Source of the DNA: Bagarius yarrelli
Taxonomy: Eukaryota > Chordata > Actinopteri > Siluriformes > Sisoridae
Reading direction: 5' to 3'
Length of the DNA: 64,000 nt
NCBI GenBank assembly: GCA_005784505.1
Contig: VCAZ01000048.1
Location: 927,261 to 991,260 of the forward strand
The notes under the pieces: generated by a model
Database searches by the model: none
The model's input: only the letters and a program-made list of their open reading frames with translations
What the model was told of the DNA's origin: nothing
Made by a program: the position numbers and the translations under genes
In this document: positions 32,001-46,855 of the stretch, piece by piece
Numbering within the stretch: position 1 is the stretch's first letter
Layout: each line of letters begins with the position of its first letter

Positions 32001-34685
32001 CAGGTAACTACTACACTTTAGCCATGATCTGTCACTCAGACCCACTGAACTCAGTAAAAAGAAAGGCCGTGCATGTCTATATTTCTAAACTGTAGGATGT
32101 CACTTGTAAGTAAGGATGCGATAAAATCTCTTGTAGGATCAGTGATTGGGAAGTGGTAGCGCAGTTGTTACATTGTTGGATTGCTAATTAAAAGGTCGGG
32201 GTTTGATTTCCAGCACCACCAAGTTGCCACTGCTGCCCCCCTACGCAAAGGCCCGTAAGAAGTATAGAAGTCGCTGTAAATAAGGGCATCTACCATCTGC
32301 CATAAATGTAAATGTGATTAGTAAGGGTGTGACGAGACATGAGACTGGATTCCTGAGAACGAAAAAATAAAAAAAAAAATCTTTTATTCAACTGAAATAC
32401 ATTATACAAATGCACAAAAATGCAATTTAAGTGTCTATTTTAATGAATTCTATGCGTTAAATAACAACATAAATAAACATTTTTTTACCAAAAAAAACCA
32501 TGCGTCTCACCCGGCTGCCAAATCCAGCCTGTGTAGCGAGGTTTATTGTGTGTGTGAAGCATTTGATGTGCGTCTTAAATCCTGCCTTGCGCACAGCCAC
32601 ATCCATATTACACACATCGTCTGTTACAACAGCGATGCAGATGGTGTTAGCAGAGGGGTGCAATATTCAATTCTTACAATGTTTGCATATTGTCTATCAT
32701 TCTTTCGCTGTTTCTTATTTCCACCGGGAAACCGAAATGTTGCCACACAAACAATTTAAATGTGGAGGCGAATCTTCTATCGTTACATTCTCACGGGACC
32801 AGATCTTGTCACACCCCTAATGATTAGTAACTTTTAGTAATTGCTTTGGCAGTTTTTCCTCTTTCACAACTAGTAAATCCTTGTAATACTTGTGTACCGA
32901 TTTGCTGGTTGTTGCACACACACACAGCGATACAGAGAGAGAGAGACAGATTTAGGACATGTTTTCTGTGGTGAAGAGTATTAAGTAAATTAGTATCGAT
33001 TAAATAAAAACATTATCAGAAACGTTTAAATAATTGCTCCAAATCTCGAAACGTTTTATTTATAAGATTTATAAGAGCTTGAAACAAGACTTGAGACCTT
33101 GAAGCAGAATCACAGGCATTATCAGCTCAGGCGTCATGCTTTGTTACTTGTTCCATTATCCCTGATCAGCTAATTAAAGCCCTTCTGAATTGACGTGAAT
33201 ATAAAAGCAGAGTAAATATTTCAGTGCAGGTGCAGGCTGGGTTTTCTTGGGCTAATGTAATTATTATTTGTTTTAGTAGTTTGCGGGGTGGTTTGCAGGG
33301 TTTAATAATTTGCGGGGTGGCTTAGTGGTTAGCACTGTTGCCTCACAGCAAAATGATGTTAGGTTGACTGGTAATTTTAAATTGCCCATAGAAATGAGTG
33401 TGTGTATATGTGTGTGTGGCCCTGTGATGGACTAGCGACCTGTCCAGGGTGTCCCAGGGTGTAAAGTTGAATACTGCTGACTGTGAAAATTCTGCACATA
33501 CTGTAATAATCACTGCCTTTTGGTGTGTAAGCGTTTTTCCATGCTTGCGTTTTCTGTTTGACTGCATTTACAAACCCAAATAAAGCAAAATAATGCTGGC
33601 AGTGACTTCAGGTTAGCTGAAATATATATTGTATATGGATTTTAAATACATTATAATAACATTCACTGTTGGGAAACGTCTGAGAAATTTATCTACTTTA
33701 TCTACTTTTTTTTATCTACTTAATAGCAGCTATAAACCGTCATGGTATGATTCGAATTATATACTTGTGCACTTCTCTGTACCATTTTGTAATTCCAATC
33801 ATTTGAGATGATCTGTGTATACAAAGACCATATCGAGTTAGTAGGACATCATTTAGGACTGTCTTTCTCCTCAAGTTAATTTGACAACTATTATGCAGCT
33901 ATTATGCAGTGTGTGTAATGTTACATAGAAAATTGAAAGCTCAAAGTCGTGTGTCCTGAAAACAGTTGCAAACATATGTACAGTAAGTTTCTCTGGTACG
34001 TTTTAACGCTCTGCAAATATATGCAATTCCTCTGCTACAGTAGGACATAAAACAAACATAAAGTACAAGAGCACACACACTTCTTCATTAATTGTTGCAC
34101 AGAATTCAGTTTCACCTTCACCTTATTAATGTTTGTACGTATGTTTTTTGAATTACAGCTCATTTTGACCCGATTATGACTATGATGATAATGACTATAC
34201 TGAGGATGATTGTTGTTATGTAGATAATTTAGCTATTTTATGCGTAAGTCAATGCAAGCACATTTATACTAACATTACTGTTTGTTTTAATTGATGGAAC
34301 AGTTATTAACACTATCTGAACACCAGCTTAGAGACTTGAGCAGCATGGTGCTTTAATGTATACCAAAGTGCTGTTTGTGTGTGTATGTGTCTGTGTTTGA
34401 CTGTATTAAAGTGCGTTGTCCTCCGGGTAAGGGTGAATATGTGTTTATACTCTGTTTAACCCAAAGACAAAGTATTCGAAGGTTAAACACACGAACATAA
34501 TTCTCCTCTAGCACACAAAACCATTTTTTGCCAATCCTCCTAAGAAGAAAATGCTAACTGTTATTAACCGTAACAAACATATATAAATGCTTTATTTGCA
34601 TTACTGTGCGGGTCAGTGCCATGCCGTGAGGATTGTACCACTAAACTACGTGTACATTGGTTTATATATGGTGTGTGTGTATATG

Positions 34686-34779
<94 letters not shown>

Positions 34780-37700
34780 GATATGGTATAACACTTTAAA
34801 TAATAATGTATGCTAAAAGTTTAAGGTCGATTAGGTTGAATAGTAAAATATCTGGCACGCAGAGGTTAGTTGGCATATGCCTGCATGTGCTTTGACGTAA
34901 GACAATCAACAGTCCGTGAAGCTTTTATAGTGAGCTAATCTCGATAAGCTCAAGGCACCCGCAGCTGCTGCCGACGATTTAGCGCCAAAACGAAAAAGCA
35001 TCTCAGAAAAAGATTTATTTAGAATCGCAAAGCAAATGGGAAACACTACAAATCTTAATAATCACCTCAAAAATATCGAATATTGCATGATATTGCATAT
35101 CGCCTTTTTCTTCAGTATTATGCAGCCCTACACTGAATCTTTTCGTCCGATCTACAAATACATTAATTCAATAGCTTAAATTCACAATTTGCTCACATAT
35201 TGATTATTGATTATGACTGTTTGCTATCTTATAGTAGCATTCCGTACACACACATGTAGGTAAGATACATACTGTATTTGGCCAAGAAGTAAAGTTGAAT
35301 TATTATCGTATGTCTATTAAATATACATTAGGAAATTTTCCATACTTTATCTGCTTTTTCCACAAAGTTATCTACTTTTTTTTATTTTTGTTTGCAGGTA
35401 ATTTTTTGGAATACAAATCTTTTTATCTTGTTATGAATTTTTACATAATTAAATCTTTTTCTTGCTGCTAAATTTCTTTCTCGCATTTCCTCTTTTCTAT
35501 TTTTATAAGGTTTAACTCAGTAATGCAAGACCATAATTACCTGTTACCCGACACCAGTGTGTTCATTCTTGTCCCTTTTGACTTTTTCTCTTATTTACTC
35601 TTCTTTTTTCTCATGCCAATCAGTTTATTACATTTCCTGCAGTGACATCCAGCACTATCTATACCCCCTCCATACACACACACATATATATACACACACA
35701 CACCCATTCTTCTCCCCAATTACTGTTTAGGTGTCAGTACAGCTGTTTTCTGTGTCTGGCTGTGTTGTTATTACAAAACCGAGGAAGGATTTCCTAAATC
35801 TGCCTGAAATCTGCTTCATAAACAACAATCAGTAAAAGCTGAATGGTGGTCTGTGATGGTTTCCTCCGCTGCTTTTATGGAGTTTGCTCAACTCCACACT
35901 GGTGGAATGCTGACTGGAATGCAGCTGTACATCATTTCACTGTTTCTGTAATCATCAGGGTCATCAGCTCATTCCTGCAGAGCAGAACGGCCGACATGTC
36001 GAGTGCACTCACCTGGAAATTGTATTATTGCACCCTGTTGTAATAATATCCATATGAAAAAAAAAATACTATTGTATAGTATAAAATACTATAGTATCAT
36101 AGAACAACTTTACTATAATAAAAATTCCTGGTAAATACTGTAGTGATTTTTCAGCCTTACACTGGGAGTGAATGTGGTCATTTTTTGTGATAATTCTTCT
36201 ACACTTGTTATAGTAACTCTACTATAGTAAAATAACCTAATGACCACATTGATTACTATAATAATTAATGTTCTATAACTCTATTATACTCAGTGGTGTG
36301 CAGTCAGGGCCAGGCAGGGCCCTAAACACTATCACAAGCTGATCTACATTTACAACCTAAATTCTAATATTTGTTCCATGAAATTGTATTAATTTATTCC
36401 CAACAGTTTATTCTCTTCATTTCGTAGCGTTTTTCTTGCTGCACTGCTTCCAGTATGTGTATGTGGATGTTTGATTTTTTTGTCCAATTAGATTTCAGTT
36501 TCTATGTGCTGCAATGTTAATACACTGCTCAAAAAATAAAGGGAACACTAAAATAACACATCCTCGATCTGAATGAATGAATGAATTGAATACTTTGTTC
36601 TTTACATAGTTGAATGTGCTGACAACAAAATCACACAAAAATTATCAATGAAAATCAAATTTATTAACCCATGGAGGTCTGGATTTGGAGTCACACTCAA
36701 AATTGAAGTGGAAAAACACACTACAGGCTGATCCAACTTTGATGTAATGTCCTTAAAACAAGTCAAAATGAGGCTCAGTAGTGTGTGTGGCCTCCACGTG
36801 CCTGTATGACCTCCCTACAACACCTGGGCATGCTCCTGATGAGGTGGCGGATGGTCTCCTGAGGGATCTCCTCCCAGACCTGGACTAAAGCATCCGCCAA
36901 CTCCTGGACAGTCTGTGGTGCAACGTGGCGTTGGTGGATGGAGCGAGACATGATGTTCAATTGGATTCAGGTCTGGGGAACGGGCGGGCCAGTTCATAGC
37001 ATCAATGCCTTCGTCTTGCAGGAACTGCTGACACACTCCAGCCACATGAGGTCTAGCATTGTCTTGCATTAGGAGGAACCCAGGGGCAACCGCACCGGCA
37101 TATGGTCTCACAAGGGGTCTGAGGATCTCATCTCGGTACCCAATGGCAGGGCTCATTTTGCAGGGCTCTGGCAGTGCTCCTCCTGTCCCTCCTTGCACAA
37201 AGGCGGAGGTAGCGGTCCTGCTGCTGGGTTGTTGCCCTCCTACGGCCTCCTCCACGTCGCCTGATGTACTGGCCTGTCTCCTGGTAGCGCCTCAATGCTC
37301 TGGACACTACGCTGACATACACAGCAAACCTTCTTGCCACAGCTCGCATTGATGTGCCATCCTGGATGAGCTGCATTACCTGAGCCACTTGTGTGGGTTG
37401 TAGACTCCGTCTCATGCTACCACTAGAGTGAAAGCACCACCAGCATTCAAAAGTGGTCTGTGGTCACCACCTGCAGAACCACTCCTTTATTGGGGGTGTC
37501 TTGCTAATTGCCTATAATTTCCACCTGTTGTCTATTCCATTTGCACAACAGCATGTGAAATTGATTGTCAATCAGTGTTGCTTCCTAAGTGGGCAGTTTG
37601 ATTTCACAGAAGTGTGATTGACTTGGAGTTACATTGTGTTGTTTAAGTGTTCCCTTTATTTTATTTTTTTTTGAGCAGTGTATAATTTGTCTTCAGAAGT

Positions 37701-39041
37701 CTATAATCTGTCAAAGTCTTCAAAGTCTTTAAGACTTTAACCAATCAGATTTTTAAATCCGCCTCCCGAAGCCCCCTAGCTGGCGCACAATGACATCAGC
37801 ATTTTTTTCATTCTCTTATTGGTTTATTAGAGTAAATTCTTACAGCCTAGCACAGACTAGCAAAACAGGTCTGTACAGGTAAATTAGAATTTTTATGCCC
37901 ACAATGGATGATGACGGAGGAGAAATTAACTTTGTCTCGGACATACTTAAAATTAACAGATTTTTCCAGAAAAGTTAGACATCGTGGGGAGAGATCGGCT
38001 AACCCCAAGCATAACTAGCTTGTCTCAGAACCTGGAACGAGTTTGTTCACCACTTCCAGACTATCTTACAGCCTTTAAATGTGTTATATATTTTATTAAA
38101 TGTTTTTGTGATATTATATTAATATTAGGATAAATATTGACTCAGAACAGACTCCAGATGATGTACGTGGTACAGTTGCGGTTGTAGTGTAGAGGTTTGG
38201 AGTCTTAATAGGGTTTTTTGCTTTAATAAAAATGGTTTTTATCCTCAATGCGCAAAATTTCTCTCTTTTTATTGTGTTTTTGTGTAGTATTGTTGGTTTC
38301 TGTAATTGCAACGTGGCAGCGGTGGTATTAAAAGGGGTATTAGTTGGGTAAGTCCACACTAAAGGCCTGGGTACCAAATGATTTATAGTGTATATTTGAG
38401 AAGCTTTACAGCACAGATCAAACTAAAGCATGGATCAATGCAGTGCACACAAAGTCCCTAAAGTAAATAAAACCAAACAACATGTTAACAAGTGTTTATT
38501 TTTTTAATTGCTCGTTTTTGTTGAACATCTCAGCTGCAGTGTTTAACCTTTGCTGACTCGCATTGCTAATGGCATCAGTTTATAACTTTTTTGACATGTT
38601 TTTCTGCAGAAGTTGTTGTTATTTTGTCTCTAACTGTTACATACATATAACCCTACCATCAAACTTATACCAACACACACATTCCAGTTCAAACAACTTG
38701 TGAAAGTGCACTATGACCAGATTAAACCACAGAATAAACCTGATGAAGGTACTTGTTTATACACAGCTTCTTGCATGGAGTAAAGTATCATGTGATGTTG
38801 GATGGAGGTTAATGAGAATTTTCTAGATCATTAGAAGATTTATTAATGTTGCAGCTGAATTACTGAATATTACTGAGCTGTTCTTCTGAAATGTTGACTA
38901 TCATCACAAAACTGATATGTGCTAGTCTTGTTTAATGCTGTGTGTGTGTGTGTGTGTGAGTGTCTGGGCTCTTCTCTACATGACTGGGCATGAATACATG
39001 TCTCCAGACATACAGACTGCGACATCTTTCTTACTTTCTCT

Positions 39042-39076
<35 letters not shown>

Positions 39077-42000
39077 GCTTATAAATGTGCAGTGAATGCT
39101 TACATTAATCTGTCACCTGATCAGAACCATATATGAAGTGAGCTTTTTAAAGCGACTGAAACTCAGTCGACCCCCTGTGAGTTTTTCTAACCTCAGTTCG
39201 GATTGTTTGCGTGGCTTTCTGATAACACTCCTGTGCACAACTGATATGAGCGTTGCCATTATTCTCGTGAACAAACCTGTGTTTTCTTTACAGGATTTAG
39301 TATGCTGACATGAATGAAAGATGCAACAGGGATAAATACCCTAGTTAGTATGAGGGGATTGAAAAGAGGAGAGACACTGTAATTATGTGTCTTACACTCC
39401 TGGCTTTGGGTTGACAGGACAGATGAATTAGAGAGACCGTAATCATCAGTTTATCTGCTAAGTTGAAAAAAGTACGACCTTATATTCAGTTGCAAGCAGT
39501 TAGTATTACTTAATCTTAATCTAGCCTGCAACGCTTTTAAGCGATCGCAACTATTAAAGATAATGTGTCTAATTTACCAACAAAAATTGCTGCAAGAGAC
39601 CACGCAAAGCGATTTTCCAATGTCCTCAGGGAAAGTGAAGGTAAATTGTTTTACACTGTGAGACTAAATTGGGAGTGGGATGTTTAAAATAAACAGCACG
39701 GTGGCTTAGTGGGCAGCACTGTTGCCTCACAGCAAGAAGGTCCTGGGTTCGATTCTCGGGCCGGGTTCTTTCTGTGTGGAGTTTGCATGTTTTTCCCGTG
39801 CTTGTGTGGGTTTACTCCGGGTTCTCCAGTTTCTTCTCATTGGTGATTCTAAATTGCCCATAGGAGTGGGTGTGAGTGTGTCTGTGATGTGGGAATAAGA
39901 ATAGAAGATGAATGAATGTTAAAAATAACACATCTAGATTTGATGGCCAGCTGTCTCACTTTTGTCTATTTACTGTGTGAAAATTCCTAACGATTGATTA
40001 TTAAAATAATGGATTAATCGAGTCTCTCTCTAGAGGAAAAAATGGACAAACATTTTGTTTACCTTAGCTAAAGAAAGAAGTTGTTTAAACACTGCCAGTG
40101 ACTCAGAGGTGTGGACATCTAGGAGAATTCTACCGTCCAATATTAAAGCTTATTCTATGCCAGGGTTCCAAAACTCGGGGTACATAAACTTATAATAATT
40201 AAATAATAATTGTAAAAAAAATTCAACTTATATAAATAATCGGTTATGTAATATTGAAATAAAAAAGCAAAATAAAATTAAAAATCAAAATATAAATGAT
40301 TTGTTTAATTTGTGTCCTGTGACAACAGGCACGATATTAGAAGTTGCATATGTATTGAAATAATATGAAATTTCATATGTTCAGATGTGTAATAACAATA
40401 AATACTACTAATTAAAACTTTAAAAACGGATAAATAATAAATTATTGAAATATTTCCTTAAAATCTCTATGAGCAAAAGGGTTCATCTGACAAAAAGCTC
40501 TATGCTTTTCTAAGGAAGTTGCTTGGACTTTGGTATGTGCTGAGCGCAGTGTGTCCTGTAGATGGTAGCAGCAGCCAAGTGTCAGCTTTTAGAAGACTTT
40601 TTAAGCTTCTTTGGGGAGGGGGGAGGGGGGTGCGCACACGTGTGCTCATCTGTCACTTTTGTTCAGCCGCTTGCATGGCTTTCTGTCTCATGGCAGGTCT
40701 GTGTAAGACTTTAAGTGATGAAGTTGAAACTACGCGCTGTTTCGGCTGCTTCGGACACCTGCCACCAAGAGGCACCAAAAATAACCAAAACACACACGGA
40801 CACACACTTGGGTGTTTCCTGGGAGAAATAAACTTACACAGAATATTGTACACAGGAAGAGGTGCTTGTTAGTGGTGCCTTTTTTCGGCTGGGGTTACAC
40901 TCTGTTACCCACTGCTGTGTGTGTATGATTCTAAGAAATAAAGGAATATTAGCAGAGAAAAAAATGAAATCTAGCCACAGGGGTGACAAGCCAGTGACTC
41001 TGGTGCCAGTCCCAAGCCTGGATAAATAGAGAAGGTTGTGTCAGCAAGGGCATCCGACGTAAAACTTTGCCAAATCTAAATATGCAAATCATCCATCAAA
41101 ATTTCATACCGGATCGGTCGTTAACAACGACCGCCGAAAAAAGGGGCAACTGTTGGTCAAAGGAGGAGAGGAGGAGGACGACATGAAGTTAGTGGGTTTA
41201 TGGGAAGAGGATGTAGACAATGGGGTTATGTGGAGACAGATGATTCGCTGTGGCAAACCCCTAAAAGGGAACAGCCGAAAGGAGAAGAAGAAGCACAGAA
41301 AAAAATGCCTTAAAAAGGCTGTTTTACGTTAAATTTAAATTTCTAACAAATTAAAATAAATAAATAATTTGTTTGTTTTTTTTTAATTTTAATATTAACC
41401 CCAACCTGAACCTTTTGTTCAGGCCTGGTTACAACTTTGCCATAGTTTATTGTTTTTCCATTGCCTATCCTGTCCCTGTCCTGGACTCTCTCTCTTTTGT
41501 CTCTTATCCTTTTGTCCCTCTACTGCATAAGAGTACACTGTGTTAAGTGTGTGTGTGTAAAAGAGAGAGAGAAAGGAAACTGGAAACTCGGTGCATCTTT
41601 GTTGTGCTTCAATTCATACAACAAGGAAGCAGCCGCTTCCGTCCTAATAGAGGAAAAGCCCATCAGCATCTCTTTCTGCCCCATGAGACCACATGGCTCC
41701 TCTCTTCCCCTCGTTCTCTCACTCTGTAGGTCTGTGTGATTCTCTTACAGGGAAATGGGGTATGATTAGGCCACTTCCTCTTGTTTAGTTCCAGTTCACA
41801 CTGACCACTTGGAATATCACACACACAGACACACACAGACACACACAGACATGCACTCTATGATGTCTTATACTATGCCAGCATCTTAGTGGGTGTTTAA
41901 GTGGTATTTGCAGTAGTTTTGTGGTAAAGTCACTTCCTGTTATGTCTTGTGTGCAATTTAATGCCACCTTCAACTGCAGGTTGAAACAAAAAAAAAAAAA

Positions 42001-43078
42001 AATTTCACCAACACAAAATTTCTACTATGGAACTCGTCTTTACATTATTCTGTAGAAACTGTATATATTTGCTTTACATCACATGGCATACAAGCACATC
42101 GTATCTTCTTCCCTAAAACAGCAAACTGTTTATTACTCGCCACAGCAGGCTGACTAACGGACAGCGGACTAAATAGTCCTGTCACTTCTGAGCTGCTGCA
42201 TCATGATTTTTTTATGCTGCCAGAAATGGTGTGTTTTAAGTGGTTTTGGAACCAAAACGGCCAAAAAAAATTAAGAATTAAAAAATCATCCGACGTTTTT
42301 TTTTTTTTTTTTGGTGATACGTCGGCAGCTCACAGGGTTTTATTGTAGTTACAGGGATTACAATAAACTTTATAGTTGCCGCTGTGAGTTTATAGTTTTA
42401 AATTGGATTATAATTATATAGATTATAATTATAGTTAAATGCATAAAATAAATTATATATTTAAGTTCCAAATGAAAATATCATTATCGGCTGATGCGCA
42501 CACACACCCACACACACTCACACACAGAAAGGAGCTATAGTATCCTTAGCCAAAACCCTGAAAGAGAAGATGGCAGGTGGAAGATTGACCTTAAGTATTG
42601 ATTGAAACACTGCTTTCAGAGAAAGTGCTGAAAGAGCAGCACGGGTCTGCCGGACAGACATGAACACTAGGTCAGCACTGCTCTCGAATCCTTACACATC
42701 CTTTTTTTTTGTTTAAATCAGTGGTTTTGGACTGATGATCAGAAAAGACGACTCGTATCTCGAAAAACTCGTTAGTTGGGACACTCATAAGTAAAAGTAA
42801 CACTGTGTGTTGCTCTGTTTAAAGGTGTCTGCCAAATGCCAAAAATGGAAAAGATGAGGAACAGAGGAGTAAGAGGGAGAGAGGCAGAGAGATAGAGAGA
42901 GAAGCAGAGAGAGAGGGAGGGAAAGAGGAGGAGAGGCAAAGAAAGAAGGGGGAGAAAAAGTGAAAGAGAGAGAGAGAGACAGAGAGAGGAAGAAAAAGAA
43001 ATAGAGAGAGGGAAAGAGAGAGAGAGAGAGAGAGAAGAAAAAAGAAAGAGAGTAGAGAGAGAAATAGAAAGAAAGAAG

Positions 43079-43114
<36 letters not shown>

Positions 43115-43574
43115 GGCCAGAGAAACAGAGGAGTTATAAAGTGTATCAGCATTTAAATCACTGGGTATTTTCCAGCTCATCGGTTACGTTTTGTTGTGTA
43201 TTGGACAGAACGATGTTCTACAGTCAAAGTTCTTTACTTTCCTTTTTTTCTCTCTCCTTATAGTCCCTACAGTGTGATGGGAAAGGGGGATAAAGAAAAC
43301 TCTGCTGCTCTCATTCTAGACCAGCGTATTGTTCTGTTCATGCGAATGATTCAAATATTAATGCATTCATGTGAAATTCCTGCGCTGATGCAGTTTATTA
43401 GTCATGCAGTATAAATGAGTCTTTAGCTTTTACTTCTGTCTTTTTTTTTTTTACTATCGGTGCATTAAATCACGATTGCAGTGATGCAGCAGTGCCTGAA
43501 TTATTCCGTTTTCCTGTTTTTCCCTCTTTTTCTTTCATCCTCATTTTGTAACACAGCTTCCAGCATATGAATGT

Positions 43575-43622
<48 letters not shown>

Positions 43623-43667
43623 GATGATTGGAATGGGTGTGTACATTCCAGCCCTGTAGGAGAGAGG

Positions 43668-43713
<46 letters not shown>

Positions 43714-44074
43714 ATGAAACTCCCCCTGCCCTTCAGCATCACACGGATGGTGTGTTATTAATTTATCACCCAGTTTGAAACACTCCCGAGTTTCCTGCGC
43801 TCACAGCAGCGTATTAAAGAACCGGTCCTGTAGTGCAGCGCCGCTTAGAGCAGCATTTCCTGTGCACTGCTTTGCCATGAAGTCTGCTGGTCATTACTGG
43901 TATACATGTAGTAGTGTGTGTGGTGTGTGTGTGTGTGTGTGTGTGTGTTGTGTGTGTGTGTGTGTTGTGTGTGTGTGTTTGTGTGTGTGTGTGAGAGAGA
44001 GAGAGAGAAAGAAAGAGGGAGAGGTTGTGTTTGTGTGTGACAGAGAGAGAGAGAGAGAGAGGTTGTGTTTGTGT

Positions 44075-44115
<41 letters not shown>

Positions 44116-44384
44116 TGTGTTTGTGTGTTATAGAGAAACACAAAGAGAGAGAGAGAGACTGTGTGTTCGAGGAAGAGTCTATTAAATTGAACTGAATTTG
44201 TAAAAGAAGGTGTTTGTGTGTGTGTGTGTGTGTATGTGTAAGAAAGAGAGAGAAACAGAGAGAAGTTGTGTTTGTGTCTGATAGAGAAATGGAGAGAAAG
44301 AAAGAGAGGGAGAGAAAGAGAGAAAGACGGTGTGTGTGAGAGTGAGGAAGAGACTATTAACTGAATTGAACTGAATTTTTAAAC

Positions 44385-44421
<37 letters not shown>

Positions 44422-46803
44422 AGAAAAAAGTTGAAACTGAAAAGGTTTTCTGGCTGTAACGTCGATACAGTAAGTAGAAGATCAGATTCTGGTAATTGAC
44501 GGTTCTTTCCTTTCTTTACCTCCACAACCCATCAGCAGCTCTAAAGTCAGGAGAAAGCAGAACGTGTTCACAGGAGTAGGACGAGAACACTGTGCTGTGG
44601 AGACGGTAGAAGTGACACAGAGATGATGTGTATGTGTGTATGTATGTGTGGCCGGGTTAGTGTGAGACATGCTGAATCTGGAGTGAGGTTTATACCTGTC
44701 CTGAGGATGTGGACTTTTCTCTGTGTGTGTGTGTGTGTGTGTGTCAGAATGTGAGGATGTGAATGTGTTATTAGTCATAGGCATGTTTTCTTAGCTCGAA
44801 AGCAAACAGCTGTCAAGGTTTGTCTAATTTGTCACAGCATATACCTGCGGGGGGTGGGGGGTGGGGCAGGTCGGGTAGCTTATAAACTAGTTCCAGAGTG
44901 TAATTTTACTATTTGTCTTTCTAATAAACTAATGAACTACTATAAAATCAAAGGTTGGGCATTTGATTAAATCGATTACTCGATCAGTAATCAGGAAAAT
45001 TAATGATTATTTATCGATTAATAAGTACTTACAACAGAAAATGGGGTTTTTTTTTTCACAATTAAATCTTTATTCGTTCTTTCATGCTTTTATGATTTTA
45101 TGCTGCTTTTAAAAAAAAATTCTTGCCATTTTAAGGTGATTTATTGCAATAAAATTGCGGAATAAAATGTAAATGTACGCTGTGTAAGATTATCGAGGAA
45201 ATGCTTTGCAAGCTGTCATGTGATCTTCAAAATCAAAAACAAGGTAGCGGATTTGGTGATTTACTGGTAATGTTTTGGGCAGGGAATTAAAATGAATGCG
45301 CAAACATTTCAGAAAAAATGTCACACTGGATAAAGTTGCACACTCGAGTGGAATGCACGGGGATTGGTTGCGTTCGGGGGTAATGAAATACTTGAGAAAC
45401 TGAATTCCACTTATTTTCGCTTCATTGTCTAATTACCGCATTTTAACATGCAACTAAAACGCACACATTCACACACGCATTCACTTTCCACCAGTCTAAA
45501 ATGTTGTTTATTATATTTGATCAATGCTACCAGTTCTTTCATTACATTTCATTATTACAATATGCTGTATGTAATTAACAATAACATGCGGTGTCACCCA
45601 GATGAGGATGGGTTCTCTAATGAGTCTGGTTCCTACTAAGGTTTCTTCGTATTTCACTTCAGGGAGGTTTTTCCTTGCCACAGTCGCCTCCGGTTTGCTC
45701 ATTAGTTACAAACTTACACAATGTCTGTTGTTAAACGCGCTAAACAAAAACATTTAACTGAATTAAATTGCATTAAATTGAATTGAATATGTACTTTGTA
45801 CAATTGAACATACAGGGGAATCGAAATAGCAATTCTCTTCTCTCTCGGGTGTTTACATTGTAATTGCAGTATAGAAAGTTTATCTAAAATATCGATTATC
45901 GATTAGTCATGCCTTTTCCTAATAGATTCTATGGACACAATGTGATCCAATCTGAAAGACGGATGCTTTACGCCAGTATATCTGTTCGTTATTATCTGTA
46001 ATTAATTTAAATGATATGTTTACATTTCTGACTTTTGGCAGACCCTCTTATAAGTTTAAACAGCTGAGGTTTAAGAGCCCTGTTTAGGGGCCCAGCAGTG
46101 GCAGCTTGGCGGTGCTGGGAAATGATCACATGATCTTCCAATCAGCAGTCTGACCAGCAGTCCAGCACCGTTACCACTGAGCTACCACTTCTTTAAGTTG
46201 CTTGGTTAATTTTGTGTTGATTCAGACCACCTACATGAACGTGTTCTTGTAACATTTACCCAACTCGTTTTTCTTCTTCTATTCTGTATTTAATCATTCC
46301 TCCTGACATTTCAGGCTGTTTTATGCAGATTATCGTCCAACTACATCACACATCACCACCTGTGGCTAACGCACACACTGACACACAGAGGCTCGCATAC
46401 CTCGTCTATAATCCGCAGTCAGGATTACACTAACACCTCATTATTCACACACTACACCACTGGCCTTTGCCGTTCGATTGTGAGAATGTGAAAGGACAAA
46501 CGAACAGTATCTGTATAAACAACTGCAGTAGGTGGAATGTTCATGTTCCAGGAAAGGCTGGGTGGTAGAAATAATATTTGAATAATATTTGTGGATCGTA
46601 TTCATCATAATATTCATAATTTACTCAAAAACCATAACAGTTGTTCTTCACACTAACAAGTGTGTGTGTGTGTGTGTGAAGATTATTTGTCGTGGTCCCC
46701 ATGTAATAAAATGCTTTTATTATAAATATTAAAAACTAAGTCACTTTTGTTTAGTGAGGTTACAGTTCTTTTTAGGTGTAAGCTTAGTATTAAAAATAAC
46801 ACA

Positions 46804-46855
<52 letters not shown>

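Noticed and set aside
40519..40872. 117-codon plus-strand reading frame
   Set aside because: No recognisable motif, no splice-compatible neighbours, and the length is within chance for 64 kb.
42772..44185. Several reading frames rich in Ser/Leu/Phe or Arg/Glu
   Set aside because: All come from (GA)n, (TG)n and (CA)n tracts.
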